From Erwinia sp. 198 (GTDB taxonomy: Bacteria; Pseudomonadota; Gammaproteobacteria; Enterobacterales; Enterobacteriaceae): 41,913 nt of DNA. Both the position numbers and the translations under genes were made by a program. The stretch lies in NCBI RefSeq assembly GCF_003937915.1, contig NZ_RHUM01000005.1, positions 1-41,913 on the forward strand. Direction: 5' to 3'. Below are positions 34,466 to 41,913 of the stretch, in pieces. The number at the start of each line of letters is the position of its first letter. Position 1 is the first letter of the stretch. Under the pieces are notes generated by a model. That model was not told the DNA's origin. It did not search any database and saw only the letters and a program-made list of their open reading frames with translations.

Positions 34466-35785
34466 ATGGCTGATTCCTGGTTTCCCCGATGGCGGCAGTC
34501 GGTGTCCGCCACGGGCCTTGTGGCCCCTGATGAAACGCTACCGCCGGGCCAGACAATTATTATGGGACTACAGCACGCGGTCGCGATGTTCGGCGCCACC
34601 GTGCTGATGCCGCTGCTGATGGGGCTCGATCCCAATCTTTCGGTCATGATGTCCGGCGTCGGCACCCTGCTGTTCTTTCTGATTACCGGCGGGCGCGTGC
34701 CCAGCTATCTTGGCTCCAGCGCGGCTTTTGTCGGCGTAGTGATTGCGGTCACCGGCTTTAACGGCCAGGGTGTCAATCAGCATCTTGGCGTCGCGCTGGG
34801 CGGTATTATCGCCTGCGGCCTGCTGTATACGCTTATCGGCGTGGTGGTGATGAAGGCGGGCACGCGCTGGATTGAAAAACTCATGCCGCCGGTGGTGACG
34901 GGCGCGGTGGTGATGGCGATCGGCCTGAACCTGGCGCCGATTGCGGTTCGCAGCGTCTCCTCTTCCATGTTCGACAGCTGGATCGCCGTGATGACCGTGA
35001 TCTGCATTGGTCTGACGGCCGTCTTTACGCGCGGCATGGTGCAGCGGCTGCTGCTGCTGGTGGGGCTGATGGCGGCCTGGGCACTTTATGCGCTGCTGAC
35101 CAACGGCTTCGGCCTGGGCAAACCGGTGGACTTCGGCCTTATTGCCAGCGCGCCCTGGTTTGGCCTGCCAACCACGACCGCGCCGATTTTTAACAGCCAG
35201 GCGATGTTTACCATCGCGCCGGTGGCGATCATTCTGGTAGCGGAAAACCTGGGGCATCTTAAAGCAGTCGCGGGTATGACCGGTAAAAACCTCGATCCGT
35301 GGATGGGCAGAGCCTTTGTCGGTGACGGGCTGGCGACCATGCTTTCAGGTGGCCTGGGCGGCAGCGGCGTGACCACCTATGCCGAAAATATCGGCGTGAT
35401 GGCGGTGACGAAAGTCTATTCGACGTTGGTGTTTGTGGCGGCGGCGGTTATCGCCATTCTGCTGGGTTTTTCACCCAAGTTCGGCGCGCTGATCCATACC
35501 ATTCCCGCGCCCGTCATCGGCGGCGCCTCTATCGTGGTATTCGGCCTGATTGCCGTGGCCGGCGCGCGTATCTGGGTGCAGAATAACGTCGATTTAGGCC
35601 AGAACGGCAATCTGATTATGGTTGCCGTTACGCTGGTGCTGGGCGCAGGCGATTTTGCGCTGAAGATCGGCAGCTTTACCATGGGCGGGATCGGCACGGC
35701 GACCTTCGGCGCGATTATCCTTAACGCCATACTCAGCCGCCGCCGCGCCGCCGCGCTGAACGATGTGGCAAGGCAACAAAGCTAG
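34466..35785 (+). CDS. rutG: RutG uracil/pyrimidine permease (NCS2)
   Basis: A 439-residue NCS2-family (nucleobase:cation symporter-2) permease with about 14 TM segments that brings in uracil and thymine. AMFGATVLMPLLMGLDPNLS, SAAFVGVVIAVTGF and the NCS2 signature region ENLGHLKAVAGMTGKNLDPW and GLGGSGVTTYAENIGVMAVT are present. It is the last rut gene; 43 bases separate it from rutF, with GGAGAAG before the ATG. Its stop shares four bases (CTAG) with the convergent DMT gene. Confidence 0.97.
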   Translation: MADSWFPRWRQSVSATGLVAPDETLPPGQTIIMGLQHAVAMFGATVLMPLLMGLDPNLSVMMSGVGTLLFFLITGGRVPSYLGSSAAFVGVVIAVTGFNGQGVNQHLGVALGGIIACGLLYTLIGVVVMKAGTRWIEKLMPPVVTGAVVMAIGLNLAPIAVRSVSSSMFDSWIAVMTVICIGLTAVFTRGMVQRLLLLVGLMAAWALYALLTNGFGLGKPVDFGLIASAPWFGLPTTTAPIFNSQAMFTIAPVAIILVAENLGHLKAVAGMTGKNLDPWMGRAFVGDGLATMLSGGLGGSGVTTYAENIGVMAVTKVYSTLVFVAAAVIAILLGFSPKFGALIHTIPAPVIGGASIVVFGLIAVAGARIWVQNNVDLGQNGNLIMVAVTLVLGAGDFALKIGSFTMGGIGTATFGAIILNAILSRRRAAALNDVARQQS

Positions 35786-36693
35786 TTTTGTCTCTCAGTG
35801 GGTGAAGGCCGCTTCGCCCGCTTTTTTAGCTTGAGTTCGCTAATCAACACGCCAGCGACAATCAGCGCGCCGCCGAATAGCGCAACGCCAGGCAGCCGCT
35901 CGCCCGCCACCCTTCCAACAATACCAGCCCAAACCGGTTCGCCCGCATAGATAACCGTCGCCCGGGTAGGCGATACGCTGCGCTGCGCCCAGTTCATGGT
36001 GACCTGAATCAATGCACTGGCCGCACCCAGCCCCAGCGCGCTATACCATAAATAAGGTGAAGAAGGCGGTACCGTTTCGCCGTTGGGCACCATCAGCATA
36101 AAAGAGCAAAGCGAGGCCGCTGCCAGCTGCACAACGGTAACTCTTTTGACGTCGACTTTGCCCGCGCTGGCGCTGATTAAAATGATCTCGCCTGCGATAG
36201 CCAGCGTGCTGAGCAGCGTCGCCGTTTCCCCGGCGCTGAACGAAAGCGATCCGCTTTTCGGCCCGGCAAGCAGCATCAGACCGCTAAACGCCAGCACGAT
36301 ACCGATCCAGGCCATCACGCCCGGCATGCGCCGCAGGAAAAACCACTGTAGCAGCGGCACCAGCGGCACATACAGGGCGGTGATAAAGGCGGACTGGCTG
36401 CTCTCAATGGTTTGCATTCCCCAGGTTTGCAGGCCGTAGCCGCCGCTGATAGCGACGCCGATGGCCGCTCCGGCCTTGCATTCCGCCAGCGTCAGGCCAC
36501 GCAGCGACTTTCGCGCGACCAGGGCCAACAGCGCCGCCGCCGTGGCAAAACGCAGGCCAACGAAAAAGAAAGGGCCGCTGACGGTCATGGCATGGTGCAC
36601 GGCCAAAAAGGTACCGCCCCAGACCATGGTAATCAGCATCAGCACCAGCTCCTGCGAGCTGAGGGAAAATTTGTAGCGGGAAAGGAAAGACAT
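35782..36693 (-). CDS. DMT-superfamily (EamA) transporter
   Basis: A 303-residue inner-membrane permease with ten TM helices and two EamA repeats (first GTFLAVHHAMTVSGPFFFVG, second around ALGLGAASALIQVTMNWAQR and VIYAGEPVWAGIVGRVAGE). Substrates of this family are metabolites, often amino acids, and cannot be named here. The frame opens at a TTG at 36729, but the ATG at 36693 gives the usual start before TM1 (FLSRYKFSLSSQELVL); SD signals are poor for both. It converges on rutG. Confidence 0.88.
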   Translation of the reverse strand: MSFLSRYKFSLSSQELVLMLITMVWGGTFLAVHHAMTVSGPFFFVGLRFATAAALLALVARKSLRGLTLAECKAGAAIGVAISGGYGLQTWGMQTIESSQSAFITALYVPLVPLLQWFFLRRMPGVMAWIGIVLAFSGLMLLAGPKSGSLSFSAGETATLLSTLAIAGEIILISASAGKVDVKRVTVVQLAAASLCSFMLMVPNGETVPPSSPYLWYSALGLGAASALIQVTMNWAQRSVSPTRATVIYAGEPVWAGIVGRVAGERLPGVALFGGALIVAGVLISELKLKKRAKRPSPTERQN

Positions 36694-36806
36694 AGCGCGC
36701 TCGTATAAATTTTTGGCGCAGTGTGGCAAGGGTTGCTGTCGGAATCAATCAGAAAAAGTTAAACGACGATCACGCCGCCGGGTCGCCCCGGCGACGTAAG
36801 GATGGA

Positions 36807-36989
36807 CTAACCGGAGGTCTTGTCGCGACTGCCCCGGCTGTTGCGTCCTCCTTTTTCCCCGGCCTGTGAAGCGCGCTGCGGGTCATTTTTAAAATTGCCG
36901 CCGCTGGCCTTGCCGCCTTTACGGCCTGCTTCTGATGCTCTTTTACGGTCTTCAGCGAAATTTCCAGATCCACCACGATGTTCTGCCAT
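36807..36989 (-). CDS. yciG: YciG stress protein (KGG-repeat family)
   Basis: A 60-residue hydrophilic, Gly/Lys/Arg-rich protein with the two KGG-type motifs of the con-10/YciG family: ASEAGRKGGKASGGNF and ASQAGEKGGRNSRG. MAEHRGGSGNFAEDR is identical to the start of E. coli YciG. GGAGG lies six bases before the ATG. In K-12 it heads yciG-yciF-yciE; here it is alone, 33 kb from yciFE. A GC hairpin (36777-36792) follows the gene, without T-run. Confidence 0.93.
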   Translation of the reverse strand: MAEHRGGSGNFAEDRKRASEAGRKGGKASGGNFKNDPQRASQAGEKGGRNSRGSRDKTSG

Positions 36990-37329
36990 TTCTTACCTCC
37001 GAATAGTTAAGCCATCATACTGCATTCACACGGTGAGCCTGTGGCTTCACCCGGGCAACGGTGGCCGTTCTTTCTGTTCACCGTCCCGTTATTAAGCATA
37101 GATTATCGACGCGAAGCGCGAATTATTTTATCAAAAAGCAGGTTTACCAGGCGTTTTTACGGCTAAAAATTGCTGAAAATCATATTATTAAATCTAATAT
37201 TTATTTAGAGCACTTTCTGGAATGTACCGGTTTTTATCCCTCGCATTTTGCGTTTCGGCAGGCTGCAGCAGCTTCATCTATACTTTTTTACCGAACGCTG
37301 TTTAAAACCACCTACTCAGGGAGTGAACG
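36990..37329. other. Intergenic region between yciG and wrbA
   Basis: 340 bases holding the divergent promoter regions of yciG and wrbA. It turns AT-rich around 37115-37215. No protein-like frame or confident promoter pair was recognised. Confidence 0.4.
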
Positions 37330-37929
37330 ATGGCCAAAATTTTAGTGCTTTACCATTCGATGTACGGACATGTGGAAACTATGGCGAAAGCGGTAGCGGA
37401 AGGCGCACGACGCGTCAGCGGCGCGGAAGTGACCCTGAAACGCGTGCCTGAAACCATGAACGCTGAGCGTTTTGCGCAGGTCGGCGGCAAAACCGATCAG
37501 GATGCGGTCGAAGCCACGCCGGATGAGCTACCGCAGTACGACGCTATTCTGTTCGGCACGCCGACACGCTTTGGCAATATGTCCGGACAAATGCGCACCT
37601 TCCTTGACCGCACCGGCGGCCTTTGGGCATCCGGCGCCCTGTACGGCAAAATCGCCAGCGTTTTCGCTTCTACCGGCACCGGCGGCGGCCAGGAACAGAC
37701 GATTACCTCAACCTGGACTACACTTGCTCATCACGGCATGGTTATCGTACCTGTTGGGTACGGTACGAAAGAGCTGTTTGATATTTCACAGGTTCGTGGC
37801 GGCACGCCTTACGGCGCTACCACGTTCGCTGGCGGTGATGGCTCGCGTCAGCCCAGCGAAGATGAACTGAATATTGCCCGCTATCAGGGTGAATATGTCG
37901 CCGGACTGGCGGTAAAACTGAACGGATAA
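37330..37929 (+). CDS. wrbA: WrbA NAD(P)H:quinone oxidoreductase
   Basis: A 199-residue flavodoxin-like protein that reduces quinones by two electrons, protecting against oxidative stress. [20 protein letters not shown] at the N-terminus carries the FMN-phosphate loop; [20 protein letters not shown] and [20 protein letters not shown] are the family's flavin-contact blocks; [20 protein letters not shown] ends the core. GGGAGTG lies before ATG. It is followed 22 bases later by yccJ, as in E. coli, where the pair is stationary-phase induced. Confidence 0.97.
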   Translation: MAKILVLYHSMYGHVETMAKAVAEGARRVSGAEVTLKRVPETMNAERFAQVGGKTDQDAVEATPDELPQYDAILFGTPTRFGNMSGQMRTFLDRTGGLWASGALYGKIASVFASTGTGGGQEQTITSTWTTLAHHGMVIVPVGYGTKELFDISQVRGGTPYGATTFAGGDGSRQPSEDELNIARYQGEYVAGLAVKLNG

Positions 37930-37951
37930 CCTCAACTCACAGGAGAACAGT

Positions 37952-38182
37952 ATGGCTACGCAACAATCTAAAGAACATCGAGTGGGAGAATGGGCAAGTA
38001 TTCGTTCCACCTCGCCTGAAATTGCCGAAGCCATTTTTGAAGTGGCGAACTACGATGAGAAGCTCGCCGAGGGAATTTGGGAGCAACAGGGTAATGATGA
38101 AGTTCTGATGCGCGCGTTTGAAAAAACCGATCAGGACGTGCTGACCTGGGATAACGTCCCGGTCGAGCGTAAAAACGTCTAA
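37952..38182 (+). CDS. yccJ: YccJ family protein
   Basis: A 76-residue acidic cytoplasmic protein. [20 protein letters not shown], then [16 protein letters not shown], and the terminal VERKNV match E. coli YccJ (75 aa), which is co-transcribed with wrbA. AGGAGAAC precedes the ATG. No function is known. A long hairpin follows the stop. Confidence 0.95.
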   Translation: MATQQSKEHRVGEWASIRSTSPEIAEAIFEVANYDEKLAEGIWEQQGNDEVLMRAFEKTDQDVLTWDNVPVERKNV

Positions 38183-38190
38183 CCTCCACT

Positions 38191-38226
38191 GCGGCGAAAC
38201 AGCAGTGCATTCTGCTGTTTCGTCGC
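38191..38226. other. Long stem-loop after yccJ
   Basis: A 15-bp stem with one G-U pair (GCGGCGAAACAGCAG / CTGCTGTTTCGTCGC) and loop TGCATT lies nine bases after the yccJ stop. No T-run follows, so it is either a Rho-assisted end or a 3' stabiliser. Confidence 0.7.
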
Positions 38227-38329
38227 GTTGCACAGCACAAACTGACACCCTTCCGCCTTGTTAAATCAATAAATCCTCTACTACGCTTATTCTCACCATT
38301 TAGCCTGACGGCCTTGAGAAGGAGCCACC

Positions 38330-39703
38330 ATGTCCTATAAAACCATCAATCCTGCCAATAACGAACTGATTAAATCCTGGCCGGAGCATGACGATCGGCA
38401 GGTGGAAGCCGCGCTGAAAACCGCCGACGACCTTTATCATTCATCCTGGTCCAAAGGCCCAATCCAGCCGCGCCTTCAGGTGCTGGCGAAGCTGGCCGAC
38501 CTGATCGACAGCCGCGTGGACGAACTGGCAAAAACCGCCAGTATCGAAATGGGCAAACTGATTGAGCAAAGCCGTGGCGAAGTGCAACTTTGCGCGAAGA
38601 TTGCTCGTTACTATGCGGAAAACGCCGAGCGTTTCCTTGCCCCAACTTCTTATCCTACCGATTTGGGCGAAGCCTGGGTGGAAAATCACCCCATCGGCGT
38701 GCTGGTGGCCGTAGAGCCGTGGAACTTCCCTTACTACCAGCTGATGCGCGTGCTGGCGCCTAACCTTGCTGCCGGCAACCCGGTGCTGGCGAAACATGCC
38801 GCTAACGTGCCGCACTGCGCCACGCTGTTTGAAGAGCTGGTAACGGAAGCCGGCGCGCCAAAAGGCGCCTGGACTAATCTTTTCGTCAGCAACGATCAGA
38901 TCGCCTCGCTGATTGCTGACGATCGCGTGCAGGGTGCGGCCCTGACCGGTTCCGAGCGCGCGGGCAGCGCCGTCGCACAGCAGGCCGGTAAATACCTGAA
39001 AAAAACCACGCTGGAGCTGGGCGGTAACGACGTCTTCGTCGTGCTGGACGACTGCGATCTGGATAAAGCAGTGAAGGCTGGCGTCGGCGCGCGTCTGAGC
39101 AACTGCGGCCAGGTTTGCACCGCCGCTAAACGCTTTATCGTGCAGGAAAAAGTGGCCGATGCCTTTATCGAAAAATTCACTCAGGCGTTCCGCGAAGTGA
39201 AGATCGGCGATCCGCTGGATAAAAGCACCACGCTTGGCCCACTCTCTTCCGCCAGCGCGCGCGATACGCTGGTTAAGCAGGTAGAAAATGCGGTAGCTAA
39301 AGGCGCGAAGCTGCATCTGGGCGGCAAGGCGGTAGAAGGCGAAGGCTGTTTCTATGAGCCGACAATTCTTTCCGGCATTACCCGCGATAATCCGGCTTAC
39401 TTTGAAGAGTTTTTTGGCCCGGTGGCGCAAATCTACGTCGTAAAAGATGATGAGGAAGTGGTGAAGCTGGCCAACGATTCGCATTACGGTCTTGGCGGCT
39501 CGGTCTTTACCAGCAACATCGAACGCGGCAAAACCCTGGCCTCGCGTATTGAAACCGGTATGGTTTATATCAACTCCGCCAGCGATACCGCGCCAGAATT
39601 ACCTTTTGGCGGCGTGAAACGCTCAGGCTACGGCCGCGAGCTGTCCGATCTGGGTATCAAAGAGTTTGTAAACCAGAAACTGGTGGTGGTCAGCAAAGGC
39701 TGA
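38330..39703 (+). CDS. NAD(P)-dependent succinate-semialdehyde-type dehydrogenase
   Basis: A 457-residue aldehyde dehydrogenase. The fold's key residues are N132 (VAVEPWNFPYYQ), E229 (TTLELGGND) and the nucleophile C263 (NCGQVCTAAKR). A cofactor region LTGSERAGSAVA and the closing PFGGVKRSGYGRELSDLGIK are conserved. It groups by wording with Sad/YneI-type NAD-dependent succinate-semialdehyde dehydrogenases; related enzymes take other short semialdehydes. GGAG lies before the ATG. It lies between wrbA-yccJ and agp, where K-12 has no such gene. Oxidation of semialdehydes arising from rut or GABA metabolism is an inference. Confidence 0.9.
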   Translation: MSYKTINPANNELIKSWPEHDDRQVEAALKTADDLYHSSWSKGPIQPRLQVLAKLADLIDSRVDELAKTASIEMGKLIEQSRGEVQLCAKIARYYAENAERFLAPTSYPTDLGEAWVENHPIGVLVAVEPWNFPYYQLMRVLAPNLAAGNPVLAKHAANVPHCATLFEELVTEAGAPKGAWTNLFVSNDQIASLIADDRVQGAALTGSERAGSAVAQQAGKYLKKTTLELGGNDVFVVLDDCDLDKAVKAGVGARLSNCGQVCTAAKRFIVQEKVADAFIEKFTQAFREVKIGDPLDKSTTLGPLSSASARDTLVKQVENAVAKGAKLHLGGKAVEGEGCFYEPTILSGITRDNPAYFEEFFGPVAQIYVVKDDEEVVKLANDSHYGLGGSVFTSNIERGKTLASRIETGMVYINSASDTAPELPFGGVKRSGYGRELSDLGIKEFVNQKLVVVSKG

Positions 39704-39713
39704 TCGCCAGACG

Positions 39714-39737
39714 TAAAAAAGGCCGACAGCGTCGGCC
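39714..39737 (-). terminator. Terminator of agp
   Basis: On the minus strand, GGCCGAC-GCT-GTCGGCC is followed by a T6 run. It lies 68 bases past the agp stop, nearly touching the end of the opposite dehydrogenase gene. Confidence 0.85.
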
Positions 39738-39767
39738 TGAAATCATTCTGTTTTGACAGAGTACGAT

Positions 39768-39795
39768 AAGACCGGCAATCAGCCGGTCTTTTTTT
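39768..39795 (+). terminator. Terminator of the semialdehyde dehydrogenase gene
   Basis: AAGACCGGC / GCCGGTCTT with loop AATCA and a following T-run. It lies 65 bases past the dehydrogenase stop and ten bases before the agp stop, so the two convergent terminators are each placed beyond the other. Confidence 0.88.
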
Positions 39796-39804
39796 CGCCC
39801 GCCA

Positions 39805-41571
39805 TCAGGAAGATTTATTTTCCGTCTGCGCTGCCGGAGCCGCTTTGTCGTCCGCAGGCTTGCTGGCGGTATCGGCCGCGTTGTTATCCACCGGCGCGGC
39901 GTTGGCTGACGCCTTTTCCGCATCAGCTTTATCCGCGGCGGCTTTATTGTTCGCAGCTTTCTCCTCAGCGGCCTGTTTTGCCGCGGCACTGTCCGCTGCA
40001 GCTTTGTCAGACGCCTGCTTTGCTGCCGCTTTATCAGCAGCGGCTTTATCGGCGGCCGCTTTATCCGCTGCGGCTTTCTCCGCCGAGGCTTTCGCTTTCG
40101 CGGCTTTGTCCGCTGCCGCTTTATCGGCGGCGGCCTTATCGGCGGTCGCTTTGTCGCCGGCGGCTTTCTCCTGTGCGGCTTTTTCTTTCGCTACTTTTTC
40201 GGCTGCCGCTTTATCCGCTTCGGCTTTGTCCGCTGCCGCTTTATCCGCAGAGACTTTGGCCTGCGCCGCTTTATCGGCCGCGGCCTTATCACTGGCGGCT
40301 GTCGCCTGGGCTGCCGCCATTGGCGTACCGGCAATGGCTTTATTCAATACCTGAGTAAACTGATCCCATGAGCAAAAGCCGTTGGCGTCGGTCTTACAGC
40401 CGTTCATCTCAAGCGTCACGCGTTTTGGCGGCGTATCCAGAGAAAGCGGCGTCGCGTCGCGCAGCTGGTCGCTGCTCTGGTAAACGTATTCCACCTTCAC
40501 CAGCTCCTGATTGTTTTTCTTGTCGTGCCAGCGCTGGAACTGGATCATGCCGCCGATTGGCGTACGTTCGAACTGGCCTGGCAGCGTGTAGGCTTTAAAA
40601 TCCAGCGCGCTCAGCAGCGAGGCGATGTTGGAATCGTGCCCCACCATCAGCGTGACCTTCGGCGCGCTGGCTTTATCTTCATCCACCAGCAGGCTGCGAA
40701 TATAATCGACCAGCGGCGCCGCTACGTCGCGCGCCACCTGCGGCGAGGTAAACAGCGTATCCTGATAGCCATTTTTGATCGCCGACAGCTCTTTCCACTG
40801 CTCAGGGGTTTTAATCTGTCCCCAGGCGACCTGGTCGGTCGGCAGACCTTCATAATATTGCAGGGTAAAGGCGTCAACCAGCGAGTTGCCCACCTTTAAC
40901 GGGCCGCTTACCGTTGGCTCTTTACCGTTTTCCGCAAAAAATTTGTTCTGGTTGGTGCTGCTCAGATCGCACTGTTTTTTGCCATCGCAGGCCGGCGAGT
41001 TTTTGTAATCAATGATTTTCTCCAGCCGCTGGAACGCTGGCTTCAGCGTCAGCTTTTCGGCCGTGCTGTTCATCGCGGTCAGCGCCTGCTGGTTAAAGGC
41101 TTCGCTGCCGTCGGTAATAATCGGATTGAAGACGGGATCCATGGTTCCCATTTCATCCTGATGGGAAACCGCGACGTCGCAGCCGGGGAAAGCGCCGGTA
41201 ATAAAGTACTGCGCCGTAGCAACAGTACGCTGCAGGCTATTGGCATAGGCGTATATTTCATCGCTGCCCGGACACTGGTCCTCTTTGATCAACCCTTGCT
41301 GAGCCAGCCATTCGCGGGTATAGCGTCCCATATAAACTTCCAGCACGCCACCTTTCGTCGTGAGCTGGCCGCCCGGTACGTCCCACTGCGGCCACTTCTT
41401 CTTCGTCGACTGCGCCAGCACGCTGCCGTTGTCGGCCAGCGGCGCCCGAAGATTATGGCGGCTCATCATTAACACCTGTTCAAGCTGATAGTTATCGTCG
41501 GCGGCGAAAGCGGAGAGGCTGGTCAGAGCCGAGCAGACCGCCAGCGCGCAAAGACTATACTTTTTAATCAT
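39805..41571 (-). CDS. agp: Agp glucose-1-phosphatase with a long Ala/Lys/Asp-rich C-terminal tail
   Basis: A 588-residue periplasmic acid phosphatase of the histidine-acid family (also acting on inositol phosphates in this family). Signal peptide at residues 1-23 ([16 protein letters not shown], cut before ADD). The catalytic core is R38-H39-N-L-R-A-P and, at the far end, VGHDSN with H312-D313. Cys pairs as in E. coli ([29 protein letters not shown]) are present. The core ends [13 protein letters not shown] at 414, the E. coli length (413). It then continues with 174 residues of Ala-Asp-Lys pentads (AAADK type), absent from K-12 Agp and similar in style to the TolA stalk. The frame is open to 41688, but the ATG at 41571 is the signal-peptide start. 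Confidence 0.95.
   Translation of the reverse strand: MIKKYSLCALAVCSALTSLSAFAADDNYQLEQVLMMSRHNLRAPLADNGSVLAQSTKKKWPQWDVPGGQLTTKGGVLEVYMGRYTREWLAQQGLIKEDQCPGSDEIYAYANSLQRTVATAQYFITGAFPGCDVAVSHQDEMGTMDPVFNPIITDGSEAFNQQALTAMNSTAEKLTLKPAFQRLEKIIDYKNSPACDGKKQCDLSSTNQNKFFAENGKEPTVSGPLKVGNSLVDAFTLQYYEGLPTDQVAWGQIKTPEQWKELSAIKNGYQDTLFTSPQVARDVAAPLVDYIRSLLVDEDKASAPKVTLMVGHDSNIASLLSALDFKAYTLPGQFERTPIGGMIQFQRWHDKKNNQELVKVEYVYQSSDQLRDATPLSLDTPPKRVTLEMNGCKTDANGFCSWDQFTQVLNKAIAGTPMAAAQATAASDKAAADKAAQAKVSADKAAADKAEADKAAAEKVAKEKAAQEKAAGDKATADKAAADKAAADKAAKAKASAEKAAADKAAADKAAADKAAAKQASDKAAADSAAAKQAAEEKAANNKAAADKADAEKASANAAPVDNNAADTASKPADDKAAPAAQTENKSS
39895..40299. repeat. Degenerate 15-bp repeat array encoding the Agp tail
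   Basis: About 27 degenerate 15-bp units (variants of GCGGCTTTATCSGCN on the plus strand) encode five-residue blocks such as [15 protein letters not shown] and AAQEK. Third-position variation shows it is old rather than a fresh expansion, though local copies near 40020-40075 and 40210-40250 are nearly identical. Confidence 0.85.
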
Positions 41572-41814
41572 GTGTTTTTTCCATTGATCCAAGGGTAAAT
41601 CACCCGGCCAGCAAAGCGATACGTGCGGCAAAAGGCGGACGTCGGAAAGCTCGCCGCCGCACGGCAAAATGGGGCCGGGACCGGGCATTATTCGTGTTGA
41701 GAATATAGCAGACTAACGTCTTTGCCGTTACGGCGCATCAGGAGATTGAAAAGAAACGGGATGTTTTTCGTAAGTCTGATAATTGTCCGGCAGAACAGGC
41801 TCAGGAAGCAGGAA

Positions 41815-41845
41815 GCAAAACGGGCCGGCAATTGCCGACCCGTTA
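41815..41845 (-). terminator. Terminator of tRNA-Ser
   Basis: On the minus strand, CGGGTCGGC-AATT-GCCGGCCCG is followed by TTTTGC, ten bases past the tRNA 3' end. The stem is 9 bp with one G-U pair. Confidence 0.8.
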
Positions 41846-41852
41846 AATTTGA

Positions 41853-41913
41853 TGGCGGAGGAGGAGAGATTCGAACTCTCGAACGGTTTCCCGTCGCCGG
41901 TTTTCAAGACCGG
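41853..41913 (-). tRNA. serT: tRNA-Ser (anticodon UGA), partial
   Basis: The 3' 61 bases are present, including encoded CCA, T-arm (GAGTTCGAATCTC), a long variable arm as in serine tRNAs, and the anticodon stem-loop CCGGTCTTGAAAACCGG with TGA. The 5' part (acceptor strand and D-arm) lies outside the window. By sequence it corresponds to E. coli serT. Confidence 0.93.

Noticed and set aside
34568..35257. 229-codon minus-strand frame in rutG, His/Arg/Gln-rich
   Set aside because: Such composition is the usual antisense image of a hydrophobic permease gene.
38441..39484. 347-codon minus-strand frame inside the semialdehyde dehydrogenase gene
   Set aside because: Antisense shadow of a conserved enzyme in GC-rich sequence; no recognised domain.
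39845..40358. Plus-strand frames of 169 and 201 codons opposite the agp tail
   Set aside because: Ala/Ser/Phe- and Pro/Leu/Arg-rich translations are mirror products of the tail repeats; no SD or family match.

Overview
The window is a chromosomal segment of an enterobacterium, most likely from the Erwiniaceae (Pantoea/Mixta/Erwinia group). Gene content and order follow E. coli K-12 in several blocks: msyB-yceK-opgH-opgG-opgC-clsC, tRNA-Leu/Cys/Gly-pgsA-uvrC-uvrY-yecF-sdiA, and rutR-rutABCDEFG-wrbA-yccJ-agp. Between these blocks are genes K-12 lacks or keeps elsewhere, including a LuxI-type signal synthase beside sdiA, a placement known from Pantoea/Erwinia. Coding density is high, strand use is mixed, and no intact transposase, integrase or CRISPR array was seen.

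Layout. 1-9.3 kb: end of an upstream gene (perhaps mdtG), msyB, yceK, a zinc alcohol/formaldehyde-type dehydrogenase, the yciF-yciE ferritin-like pair, and the osmoregulated periplasmic glucan genes opgH, opgG (minus strand) and opgC (divergent). 9.3-15.4 kb: clsC, a GH1-like glycosidase homologue with an altered catalytic motif, two unannotated tandem single-span membrane proteins, a FeeM-like N-acyl amino acid synthase next to a DUF1275 membrane protein, and a decayed TonB-dependent receptor C-terminus. 15.4-20.1 kb: a complete tripartite efflux operon (MarR regulator, 14-TM MFS pump, HlyD adaptor, OprM/NodT-type outer-membrane lipoprotein). 20.4-26.4 kb: three tRNAs, pgsA, uvrC, uvrY, yecF, a GlpM-like gene, a luxI-type AHL synthase and sdiA. 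26.5-29.3 kb: a 7-bp tandem repeat upstream of sdiA, an extensin-like protein and cycA. 29.3-35.8 kb: rutR and the complete rutABCDEFG uracil-catabolism operon with a textbook sigma-54 promoter and two RutR-like boxes. 35.8-41.9 kb: a DMT permease, yciG, wrbA-yccJ, a succinate-semialdehyde-type dehydrogenase, agp with a TolA-like Ala/Lys/Asp tail, and a truncated tRNA-Ser(UGA).

How the genes work together. Three themes stand out. The first is stress and envelope adaptation (MsyB, YciE/F/G, WrbA, osmoregulated glucans, cardiolipin synthase, efflux). The second is acyl-derived signalling: a quorum-sensing pair (SdiA with its adjacent LuxI synthase, close to the BarA/UvrY response regulator) and, 12 kb away, a FeeM-like enzyme of the same broad acyltransferase fold. 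The third is nitrogen scavenging by Rut, under probable NtrC/sigma-54 and RutR control.

The items most worth a second look are the FeeM/DUF1275 pair, Agp with its 174-residue low-complexity tail, the sdiA-luxI locus with a variable-repeat upstream region, the G8 tract at the opgG start, and the two small membrane proteins. All calls rest on reading the sequence and remembered family features; no database search was run.
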